A stretch of DNA of 7,566 bases from Treponema sp. (GCA_031267115.1 JAIRZS010000083.1:1-7566); one strand, 5' to 3'; positions 1-5,252 are shown, numbered from the stretch's first letter. The notes: generated from the sequence alone by a model not told the origin. A program made the numbers and translations.

Positions 1-93
1 GAGGGCAATGCCCAGGAGATGGTAACGCTTAAAGCTAAGGAAGAAAGCGGGATGTGGGGCGCTTCGGTTCGGGACTTCATCATGGCTGCCTAA
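1..93 (+). CDS. C-terminal end of an unidentified protein (5' end outside the window)
   Basis: Frame 1 is open from the left edge to a TAA at 91-93 and gives 30 residues, ending in the residues RDFIMAA. The composition (Lys/Glu-rich stretch, then a hydrophobic end) is compatible with a real protein tail, but I do not recognise the family. The following surface-protein frame (from 54) is in a different phase and overlaps it, so this may be either the end of a neighbouring gene or the frame-shifted upstream part of that same gene. Only the short length and open edge support the call. Confidence 0.35.
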   Translation, partial: EGNAQEMVTLKAKEESGMWGASVRDFIMAA

Positions 94-845
94 ATGCCCC
101 GAAAAAGAAATTGCACCCGACTCCGGCGAAGGCACTGGACACGCAGAGCCTCCCGTATATGGTGAAGATAAGCTGGGACCCCGCGGACAGCGCGTTCGGA
201 GCCGGGAAGGACTACACGGCCCTGGCGGAAGTGGCGGCCAGAACGGGGTACAACTTCGGGGGCCTGAACCTGGCGGGAATAGCCCACAACGGGGACAGCG
301 CGGACATAACGCCCGGCCTGCCGGACGCAACGACGGCAAAGATAACCGTTGCCATTCATTTTAGTTCCAGAACCGGCTGGCAGGACATTGACAGCGACGG
401 GGACGGCCTTACCGACGAGGAAGAAACTTTTCTGGGGACGGACCCGAACAAAAAAGACACGGACGGAGACGGGTACGAGGATGGCTGGGAGGTGGTCAAC
501 GGCTATGACCCCCTAGACCCGGACGACCACCCCCCGCAGAATCCCGACGCCGACGGAGACGGGTTTCCCGACGAATGGGAGATAGGGCACGGCTACAACA
601 TAGGATATAGATTTACGTGCATCCGCCAGAGGCCCGTGCAATTCCCATTCTCGGTGCCACCCCACACTTGTTTTTGTCGCTGCCGCCACTGCTTCCGCGT
701 TTGCAATAGCTGCGGTAAGGGCATCTTTGTTGGCGGGGTCCCCGCCCCCGCCATTGTTTGGGTTGGGGCAGGCGGCAAACGCCAGGACCAGGGCCAGCGC
801 GGCCCAGGCCGTTTTAAGAAAGAGACATTTCTTTTTCATGGGTAG
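54..845 (+). CDS. Fragment of a secreted calcium-binding surface protein (Ig-like repeat plus TSP3-type repeats), probably chimeric at its 3' end
   Basis: The frame reads as surface protein only up to about residue 184 (base 605). Residues about 34-104 have the pattern of a beta-sandwich surface repeat (YTAL...RTGYNFGGL, then an alternating beta strand). Residues 113-118, 135-140 and 165-170 are DSDGDG, DTDGDG and DADGDG, each followed by a D/E-rich segment (DEEE, DGWE, DEWE), as in thrombospondin type-3 / bacterial calcium-binding repeats. Such repeats normally rigidify extracellular proteins. There is no signal peptide, the GTG start at 54 has only a weak, distant AAGGA, and an in-frame stop lies at 30-32, so the N-terminus is missing or frame-shifted. 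After about 605 the frame continues only as the reverse complement of a lipoprotein start, with a Cys/Arg-rich sequence unlike the preceding part. I read this as a truncated gene or gene remnant. Confidence 0.5.
   Translation: MGRFGSGLHHGCLNAPKKKLHPTPAKALDTQSLPYMVKISWDPADSAFGAGKDYTALAEVAARTGYNFGGLNLAGIAHNGDSADITPGLPDATTAKITVAIHFSSRTGWQDIDSDGDGLTDEEETFLGTDPNKKDTDGDGYEDGWEVVNGYDPLDPDDHPPQNPDADGDGFPDEWEIGHGYNIGYRFTCIRQRPVQFPFSVPPHTCFCRCRHCFRVCNSCGKGIFVGGVPAPAIVWVGAGGKRQDQGQRGPGRFKKETFLFHG
513..839 (-). CDS. Small lipoprotein, 5' part genuine, 3' part probably replaced
   Basis: The ATG at 839 is preceded by AAAGGA (847-852) with 7-nt spacing, which fixes the start. The protein begins MKKK, then has a hydrophobic segment and a lipobox ending FAAC at residues 21-24, so it should be exported and lipidated at Cys24. 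A Pro/Asn/Gly-rich tether (25-36) follows, then an Ala-rich helical stretch (about 40-59) resembling the start of repeat domains in treponemal lipoproteins. Around residue 60 (base about 663) the character changes. From about base 605 downward the frame is merely the antisense of the DxDGDG repeats on the plus strand. The expected remainder of the lipoprotein is absent. The leader region carries two hairpins and a poly-G tract (listed separately). Genuine 5' end likely; full product doubtful. Confidence 0.5.
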   Translation of the reverse strand: MKKKCLFLKTAWAALALVLAFAACPNPNNGGGGDPANKDALTAAIANAEAVAAATKTSVGWHREWELHGPLADARKSISYVVAVPYLPFVGKPVSVGVGILRGVVVRV

Positions 846-871
846 ATCCTTTGAAAAGGTTTGGAGAGAAA

Positions 872-940
872 GGCCGCCGTAACACGGCGGCAAATAAAAA
901 TGCCCCGGCCAAAACCAAGACGGCTTGGGACAGGGGCATT
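872..940 (-). promoter_or_regulatory. Two-hairpin leader upstream of the lipoprotein start
   Basis: Two inverted repeats sit 33 bases and more upstream of the ATG at 839. The near one pairs GCCGCCGT (872-879) with ACGGCGGC (883-890) around a 3-nt loop. The far one pairs AATGCCCC (899-906) with GGGGCATT (933-940) and encloses an inner CCAAG/CTTGG hairpin (915-919/924-928, loop ACGG). Read on the minus strand, the far hairpin is followed by a T-rich run (TTTTTATTT, overlapping the stem), so it could act as an attenuator or terminator. I do not recognise a known riboswitch class. The pairing is seen; the regulatory role is inferred. Confidence 0.4.
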
Positions 941-981
941 GATATTTCCGGAAAAAACTGTTTAACGCTTAAATGTATGTT

Positions 982-1000
982 GGGGGGGGGAGGGGGGGGG
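982..1000. repeat. G9-A-G9 homopolymer tract
   Basis: Nine G, one A, nine G on the plus strand, about 143 bases upstream of the lipoprotein ATG at 839 (C tracts in the lipoprotein's sense). Tracts of this length are prone to slipped-strand length change, and poly-G tracts near promoters are known to vary expression of surface proteins in Treponema pallidum. It can also form a G-quadruplex. No promoter could be placed firmly around it. A sequencing length error is also possible. Confidence 0.75.
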
Positions 1001-1454
1001 ATAAATGTTAAAGGTAATACTTATAATTTCTTTTTCGCGGAGAGTTTTACCCATCGGATGCGAATGCCGGAAAATCGCCATATTATCGAACCTTCCCCTT
1101 TTCTCAAAACCGCGCAAAACAGGCCCCCCGCAAAACCCCGAATGGCTTCCGCAGGACCCAGTTTTATGCACAATTCCTTAATAAGGTATCAGATTTCATA
1201 AAAAAAGTCAAGAAATAATGAAGAAAAATACAGCAATTCTCAGTTTACCCGGCAGAAAGCGAAAGGACACCGCAAGAATTTTTCATGGGTCCTGTCCGGG
1301 GGTAAAAGTCCCTCCTTACGGAGGGCGCTTTTCCCCCGGCCACCCCTCCTGCAATTTTTTTGGTGCCCTTTCACGGTCAGTAAAACAGAGAATTGCTGGC
1401 TGCGAAAGAAAGATAAGAAGGAGGTCAAAGAAAGGGCTTGAGAGCAAGAACTTA
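1001..1454. other. Gene-free stretch
   Basis: I find no convincing gene here on either strand. Open frames exist, but their products have no domain character and no ribosome binding site at a suitable distance. The stretch contains a short palindrome CCTTA-A-TAAGG (1176-1186), the long hairpin at 1296-1339, a T7 run at 1355-1361, and an orphan AAGGAGG (1418-1424) with no start codon at normal spacing. It is more AT-rich around 1150-1240, compatible with intergenic DNA. Confidence 0.5.
1296..1339. other. Long imperfect inverted repeat (stem-loop)
   Basis: Three stacked stems nest around a TTAC loop: CCGGGGG (1296-1302) with CCCCCGG (1333-1339), AAAAG (1304-1308) with CTTTT (1328-1332), and CCCTCC (1310-1315) with GGAGGG (1320-1325). 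Only a T bulge and a T/CG mismatch interrupt an 18-bp helix. On the plus strand a T7 run follows about 15 bases later (1355-1361), too far for a standard intrinsic terminator. It could be a structured RNA element, a terminator remnant, or a recombination or protein-binding site. Confidence 0.6.
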
Positions 1455-1472
1455 TTCGACTTTTTCGACTTT
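1455..1472. repeat. Perfect tandem 9-bp repeat at a promoter
   Basis: TTCGACTTT occurs twice in immediate succession (1455-1463 and 1464-1472). The second copy supplies the presumed -35 hexamer of the promoter at 1464-1493. Tandem copies at this position could be a regulator site or a slippage duplication. Confidence 0.7.
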
Positions 1473-1493
1473 GCGGTAAAATTTCCGTATAAT
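1464..1493 (+). promoter_or_regulatory. Sigma70-type promoter pointing into the hairpin cluster
   Basis: A consensus -10 TATAAT lies at 1488-1493, with TTCGAC at 1464-1469 as a weak -35 and an 18-bp spacer. Transcription would start near 1500 and run into a region with no open gene but several strong hairpins. The -10 is a perfect match; the -35 is poor. Confidence 0.45.
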
Positions 1494-1499
1494 GTCTGG

Positions 1500-1666
1500 C
1501 ACCTTTTTTCTCTCTGCGGCATGGACGCCGCTGGTTACGCGCAAGGGATTGGAGGGGCGCGTAAGACCCGGAGGGTCTGTGCGTTCTTTGCGCCGCCTGG
1601 CGCAAAGAATGGAGCGGAGCGGAACCCCGCAAAGCCCGGTTTCCGGCGCGGGGCGCCGGAAATGCG
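1500..1666 (+). ncRNA. Candidate structured RNA or hairpin-rich intergenic repeat
   Basis: Five clear hairpins follow one another within 150 bases: GCGGC/GCCGC (1516-1520/1527-1531); TTACGCGC/GCGCGTAA (1535-1542/1557-1564); AGACCC/GGGTCT around GGA (1564-1569/1573-1578); an 11-bp stem TTCTTTGCGCC/GGCGCAAAGAA (1584-1594/1599-1609); and a 10-bp stem TTTCCGGCGC/GCGCCGGAAA (1640-1649/1653-1662). A short GCGG/CCGC (1619-1622/1627-1630) may add a sixth. A promoter with a perfect -10 sits just upstream. No T-run terminator closes it on the plus strand. It does not show the conserved cores I know for tmRNA, RNase P RNA or SRP RNA. Read on the minus strand, the 1640-1662 hairpin lies just beyond the kinase-like gene's stop and could serve as its 3' end. 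Orientation and ends are uncertain. Confidence 0.35.
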
Positions 1667-1706
1667 CCCAAATTCCTAAAAAGATCGTTGTAATTTTAGA
1701 TTGCCG

Positions 1707-2528
1707 TCAGGGGACCATGCTGTATTCGTGAACTACCTGGATTTCGGAGCGCACGTCGAAATTTTCGGCAACTTCTTTCGCGGAATTCACGGCGGCCTCC
1801 GCAAGGGCGTGGGAATTGACTACGCCGAACAGCTCGACGGTATTGCCGCTGACCGAAGCCTCCAAAAAATGTACGGGAACGTTCTTTTCGTAGAAGATAC
1901 GGTGAACTACCTGGTGGCCCAAAATAAGCTCCCTGAGGCGTTTCTCATGCTGGGCCTCGACTTCCGGCGTAACAAGGCTGTCCTGAAAATATTTGATGCC
2001 CTGGGCTACCGTGACGGGATGAAAAGCGCCGGTATTCAGAACGACATGGTAATTGGAAGGATCTTTCCAGTCCATGTCGAAAAAATAACGGTGAAAGCCT
2101 ATCCGGTCATTATCGCTTTGGTTGATGATCTGCCTGGCCCGCTTGTCGTCGCAGTGGAAGTAGCTTTTGACCCGCTCCAGGCGGATCTCGTAGGGGGCGA
2201 CAAGGTAAACCGACAGCACCCCCGGCACTCCCCGGAAAACCGAGTTGGCCCCCCGGCCGATAAAGACGCTGCTCCCCTCCCCCGCCTCGCAAAGCATCGC
2301 GGTCTTGAGGTAGTGCAGGTAATCATCCCGGTCCTGGGACAGCGACGCAAAAAAGGCGGGCTTCCGCTCGTCGTACTTGTCGAGCATTGCTTCCGCCACC
2401 CCGTAGGATTTGATCTTTTCTTCCAGGAAATGTTTGTCCACGAAGCGGTAATTCAGGATTTTTGCCAATTCCTGGGCGGTCTCGTCCCCCAGGCCGGCCA
2501 ATTGCCGCGAGATGGTTATAATTGCCAT
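1707..2528 (-). CDS. Cytidylate-kinase-like protein with C-terminal BON-like domain
   Basis: The 273-residue product belongs to the cytidylate-kinase-like group of P-loop proteins. It starts MAIITISRQ, the typical first strand, and has the family's FIGRGAN segment (89-95), followed by a beta strand and R-rich lid-like helix (104-122), and a DRIGFHRYFF...DW.DP..Y region (141-160) leading to NTG (165-167). The N-terminal phosphate loop is degenerate: residues 8-17 read RQLAGLGDET where relatives usually have a Gly-rich loop ending in Gly-Arg, and there is no GK[ST]. Residues about 226-267 (NTVELFGVVNSHALAEAA...) look like a BON-type fold, usually linked to membrane or ligand binding. The ATG at 2528 was chosen because AGGAGG (2535-2540) sits 6 nt upstream. 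An upstream extension to 2747 would overlap the promoter and the Nudix gene. Real nucleotide kinase activity is uncertain; a binding or regulatory role is possible. Confidence 0.8.
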   Translation of the reverse strand: MAIITISRQLAGLGDETAQELAKILNYRFVDKHFLEEKIKSYGVAEAMLDKYDERKPAFFASLSQDRDDYLHYLKTAMLCEAGEGSSVFIGRGANSVFRGVPGVLSVYLVAPYEIRLERVKSYFHCDDKRARQIINQSDNDRIGFHRYFFDMDWKDPSNYHVVLNTGAFHPVTVAQGIKYFQDSLVTPEVEAQHEKRLRELILGHQVVHRIFYEKNVPVHFLEASVSGNTVELFGVVNSHALAEAAVNSAKEVAENFDVRSEIQVVHEYSMVP

Positions 2529-2546
2529 TGCTGTCCTCCTTTTTTT

Positions 2547-2575
2547 AGCATAAGCCCCCGCCGGCCGCCTGTCAA
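2547..2575 (-). promoter_or_regulatory. Promoter of the cytidylate-kinase-like gene
   Basis: On the minus strand a perfect TTGACA (2570-2575) and TATGCT (2547-2552) are separated by exactly 17 bases. The start site would fall in the A-run just before AGGAGG, giving a 5' leader of only about 10-15 bases. The spacer is very GC-rich and partly self-complementary. Confidence 0.7.
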
Positions 2576-2632
2576 AAGGCAAGCCGCGGACGGCGGGTAG
2601 AAGCCGTACAAAAAATGGAGTATTATTCGTAA

Positions 2633-3184
2633 ATGAACTTAATATGGACCGAGGAAAGCAGCAAACCGGTTTTTGAAAACCGGCTTTTTTCCATACGGGA
2701 GAGCCTTTGCCGCTCCCCTTCGGGAAAAACCGGCGTTTATACCGCAATGGACGCCCCGGACTGGGCCGTGGTGATCCCGGTACTGGACGGCCCTGAGGGC
2801 AGGCGCTTTGTTATGGTACGCCAGTGGCGGCACGGCGCCAGGGAGCTTTCCCTGGAATTTCCGGGCGGGGTTTTTGAACACGGCGAAAATCCGGAAGAGG
2901 CGGCTGCCCGGGAAATGGAAGAAGAGACGGCCTACCACCCGTCCAGGGTAACCAGGCTGGGAGAAATGAGTCCCAATCCGGCAATCATGGGAAACCATGT
3001 CCACTTTTTCCTGGCGGAAGGCCTGACGGACACGGGGAAGCAGCGTCTGGACGAGGATGAATACATGAACGTAGAGCTTTTCCCCGTTGAAGAGGTGATA
3101 CGCGGCATGGGAAAACCGCCCTACATCCACGCCCTAATGGCCGCCGCGCTGATGCTGTACTTGCAGCGCGGCGCGGCGCTTTAA
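2633..3184 (+). CDS. Nudix hydrolase, ADP-ribose pyrophosphatase-like
   Basis: The 183-residue product has a complete Nudix helix at about residues 78-100: G-x5-E-x7-REMEEETAY, in which the usual Gly near the end is Ala. The metal-binding REMEEE core is intact. The length, the N-terminal strand region (VFENRLFSIRE), the conserved RQWRHGA segment (62-68) just before SLEFPGG, and the SPNPA stretch about 15 residues after the box fit the ADP-ribose/sugar-nucleotide pyrophosphatase branch, which hydrolyses nucleotide diphosphate derivatives to a nucleoside monophosphate in the cytoplasm. The ATG at 2633 directly follows a TAA; GGAG (2617-2620) is 12 nt upstream, which is long for a ribosome site. 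The gene is divergent from the kinase-like gene and ends 3 bases before the LysM gene's stop. Exact substrate cannot be read from sequence. Confidence 0.88.
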   Translation: MNLIWTEESSKPVFENRLFSIRESLCRSPSGKTGVYTAMDAPDWAVVIPVLDGPEGRRFVMVRQWRHGARELSLEFPGGVFEHGENPEEAAAREMEEETAYHPSRVTRLGEMSPNPAIMGNHVHFFLAEGLTDTGKQRLDEDEYMNVELFPVEEVIRGMGKPPYIHALMAAALMLYLQRGAAL

Positions 3185-3187
3185 CGT

Positions 3188-4012
3188 TTAACGGGAGGAA
3201 GGGTACTCGGTATTTTCGTTCCAAAGCCCTTCCCGTTCCTCGCCCCTGATGCTGGGGATATCCAGAATGGTTCCGGGATGGATCAGATTCGGGTTGCCGG
3301 GGTCGGAGAGCTTCGACCTGTTGGCCTCGTAAAGCCGGGTCCAGAACAAACTGTCCCCATAAGCCCAATTTCTGCCGGCAATATTCCAGAAACAGTCCCG
3401 GGAAACAGACCAGGGGCGGACCCGGTACTGGGCCGGAAGCGGTACGCCGGGATCGGCTTCCACAAAGGCCAGGGCGTCTATGGCCTGGCGGGCGGAAACG
3501 ATGGCGGCATCCCAGCTTTCCCCGTCAAAGTAAGAAACCGCGTTGTCCCGGGAAGCCGCCGCCATGGCAAATTCCCTCGGGTAACGCCGATCCGCCCTGA
3601 CGCCGAGCGCCCAGCTGATCCGCTGTTCGGCGGCTGTGATGGCATCGCCGGCTTCGGCGATTTTAAGCTGCAAGGCTATGTACTCATCCGAAAGCCGGGC
3701 GTTTTCCTGCGCTTTTTCCGCGTATTCACGGGCCAGATCGAAATCGCCGTAATCGTAGGTTTCCTGGGCCAGCCTGGTCAGCCGGACGCTTTCCCGGTAG
3801 TATTCGTTATTGAGAAAATTCCTGGGGCCCCGCTGCACCCCCGAAGAAAAAGCCGCGGTCTGCGCCGTATTGCGGGCGGTTCCGGAAGCGGCAACCCCCG
3901 CTGCCCGGCCGCCCGGGGAACTATCGGCCATAGGCCGGGCAAAGAGAACGGGGGCGGCTAAAAACACCCACAGCAACGCAAAGGGCAAAACGACTATATA
4001 TTTCCGGTTCAT
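3188..4012 (-). CDS. Secreted LysM-domain protein with helical-repeat body
   Basis: The 274-residue protein has an N-terminal signal peptide (MNRK, hydrophobic to about 24, likely cleavage after LFA at 25) and no lipobox, so a periplasmic or envelope location is expected. A low-complexity Gly/Ala/Ser region (26-60) precedes two TPR-like helical pairs (about 70-130 and 146-184, with YDYGDFDLAREYAEKA and YFDGESWDAAIVSARQAI). Residues about 196-253 form a LysM domain (YRVRPW..., WNIAGR, LYEANR, NLIHPGTILDIP), which binds peptidoglycan. AGGAGG (4021-4026) lies 8 nt before the ATG and overlaps the TAG stop of the upstream lipoprotein, implying translational coupling in one operon. Probable role: attaching or organising envelope components together with that lipoprotein. 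The precise function is unknown to me. Confidence 0.85.
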   Translation of the reverse strand: MNRKYIVVLPFALLWVFLAAPVLFARPMADSSPGGRAAGVAASGTARNTAQTAAFSSGVQRGPRNFLNNEYYRESVRLTRLAQETYDYGDFDLAREYAEKAQENARLSDEYIALQLKIAEAGDAITAAEQRISWALGVRADRRYPREFAMAAASRDNAVSYFDGESWDAAIVSARQAIDALAFVEADPGVPLPAQYRVRPWSVSRDCFWNIAGRNWAYGDSLFWTRLYEANRSKLSDPGNPNLIHPGTILDIPSIRGEEREGLWNENTEYPSSR

Positions 4013-4024
4013 AAATCCTTCCTC

Positions 4025-5176
4025 CTACAGCCCTTCGGCATTCCGGGCGGTATTCTCGCTCGCGGCGGTAGATTCTTCCGCCTTCCTTATCGCTTCTTCC
4101 GCAAGAAGGCGTTTTTGCTCGGCTGCCGCGCCGACTTCCGCAAAGGCAAATTCGGCCTGGAAATAAAGCCTGGAGGCTTCGATGTACTGCTCGCCCTGGA
4201 AGATCTTTTCCGCAGAATCAAAAACGCCCTGGGCTGTGGCAAAATCATCCCTGACCGCTACATTGGCCTTCTTGTCGATGGCGAAACGCCGCTCGCCGTC
4301 CGCCGCCGCCCGGCGTTCGGCGGCATAGGTCTTCATTCCCACACCGAGAATAACCGCATACCGGACAAGGCACTCTTCGGCGGCATCCAGGGCCGTGCCA
4401 AGATCGCCGGTGTCATAAGCGTCAATCGCCATAACGGCCCGGTTATCGGTAACGGCGAAATTTTCAGGATCGTAGCGTTCAAAATTGTAGTATTCAATCT
4501 GTTCACGGGTATAATACGCCCGGGTCCCGATAGCCAGGGCCTTGTACTTGTTTATAGCCAGCAAAACAGCGGAAGCGGCGCCGTAATAGTCCTTTTCCTC
4601 TTCGTAAAGTTTCCGGGCGTTTTCGGTATCGCCGTCCGCGGACTGGAACCTTTCCGGGGTTAAACCCGGAGCGCCCTCCTGGGAAGCGGTATCCCGCGCC
4701 GCGATAAGCTCTCTGGTCCTGTCTTCGGCATACAGGGGAAGGGAATCCGCGAAAACCTTCTCAAATGCTTCCGTAACCTGGGTATAACGGGCTATCGCCT
4801 CCTCTATCTGTCCGGGCGTATCGGTTTCTGTTTCCGCGTTGGCCGAAACATAGGCGGCTTCCGCGGCATCTGTTTCGGGCCTGAAATAAACTGGCCCGTC
4901 AAACGCATAGGCGCCGTTCCTTGCCGCCTCGAGCCGGGCAAGAAGATCGTTCAGGGAAGACATGAGCGCTTCCCGGGGATCGGCCTGCGCGGGCGCGGGT
5001 TCAGACGCGGGGGGCGGCGGGCTTTCCGGAGCCGGAGATGGAGCGGGGGCCGGGGCGGGAGCGGGGGCAGGAGCCGGAGCAACGGGTTCCTCCGGAGGAG
5101 GGCTGCTCGAACAAGCCGCAGCCGCCAGGATCAGGACTACCCCTAAAGGCAACAGCCGGGATCGTATAAATTTCAT
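4025..5176 (-). CDS. Lipoprotein with Pro/Ala linker and helical-repeat body
   Basis: The 383-residue product starts with a basic/hydrophobic leader and a lipobox ending AAAC (Cys22), so it should be membrane-anchored by lipid. After SSSPPPEE comes an Ala-Pro alternating linker (33-50) and more Pro/Ala to about 65, a stretch suited to spanning a wall or periplasmic gap. The rest is alpha-helical with TPR-like segments (for example YEEEKDYYGAASAVLLAINKY, 191-211; AYDTGDLGTALDAAEECL, 253-270; GEQYIEASRLYFQAEFAF, 328-345) and a charged, coiled-coil-like end. I do not recognise a catalytic domain. AAAGGAG (5184-5190) is 7 nt before the ATG. The stop overlaps the ribosome site of the LysM gene, so the two are co-transcribed and may act as partners at the peptidoglycan. 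Confidence 0.85.
   Translation of the reverse strand: MKFIRSRLLPLGVVLILAAAACSSSPPPEEPVAPAPAPAPAPAPAPSPAPESPPPPASEPAPAQADPREALMSSLNDLLARLEAARNGAYAFDGPVYFRPETDAAEAAYVSANAETETDTPGQIEEAIARYTQVTEAFEKVFADSLPLYAEDRTRELIAARDTASQEGAPGLTPERFQSADGDTENARKLYEEEKDYYGAASAVLLAINKYKALAIGTRAYYTREQIEYYNFERYDPENFAVTDNRAVMAIDAYDTGDLGTALDAAEECLVRYAVILGVGMKTYAAERRAAADGERRFAIDKKANVAVRDDFATAQGVFDSAEKIFQGEQYIEASRLYFQAEFAFAEVGAAAEQKRLLAEEAIRKAEESTAASENTARNAEGL
5027..5080 (-). repeat. Ala-Pro codon repeat in the lipoprotein linker
   Basis: Residues 33-50 of the lipoprotein are near-perfect alternating Ala-Pro (one Ser), encoded by a GC-rich 6-bp periodic sequence. Codons vary (GCC/GCT/GCA/GCG-type and CCC/CCG/CCT-type), so the repeat is conserved more at protein than at DNA level. 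Length variation between strains is plausible. Confidence 0.8.
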
Positions 5177-5252
5177 AAAAAATCTCCTTTTCCAATCTAT
5201 ATTTCAACCGGATTAAAGCAAATCGGCAGACAAAACCCATTATATATAATAT

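Noticed and set aside
23..973. TAACGCTTAAA occurring at 23-33 and at 963-973
   Set aside because: An 11-bp direct repeat flanking the rearranged segment is tempting as a boundary repeat, but flanking bases differ, no mobile gene lies between, and the length is within chance for AT-rich words.
1418..1440. AAGGAGG followed by TTG at 1438-1440
   Set aside because: Spacing is 13 bases and the frame closes after about 13 codons, so a gene start is unlikely.
1516..1662. CRISPR array, tRNA or rRNA fragment in the hairpin cluster
   Set aside because: There are no regularly spaced identical repeats, no cloverleaf with conserved T-loop bases, and no rRNA signature.
1240..1671. 143-codon minus-strand frame in the same tract
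   Set aside because: Arg/Ser-rich with no domain or ribosome site, and it crosses all the inverted repeats; fits chance reading in GC-rich DNA.
1218..1679. 153-codon plus-strand frame in the gene-free tract
   Set aside because: Starts MKKN but lacks a ribosome site, is Arg/Pro/Gly-rich with no domain, and runs through the long hairpin, the promoter and the hairpin cluster.
1701..2600. 299-codon plus-strand frame opposite the cytidylate-kinase-like gene
   Set aside because: Antisense shadow. The minus-strand frame has a promoter, a ribosome site and family motifs; this one has none.
3278..3961. Plus-strand frame opposite the LysM gene
   Set aside because: Antisense shadow; composition is Gly/Arg/Pro-rich and no ribosome site precedes it.
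4115..4663. Plus-strand frame opposite the lipoprotein
   Set aside because: Antisense shadow of a gene with a clear leader, lipobox and ribosome site; no recognisable domain.
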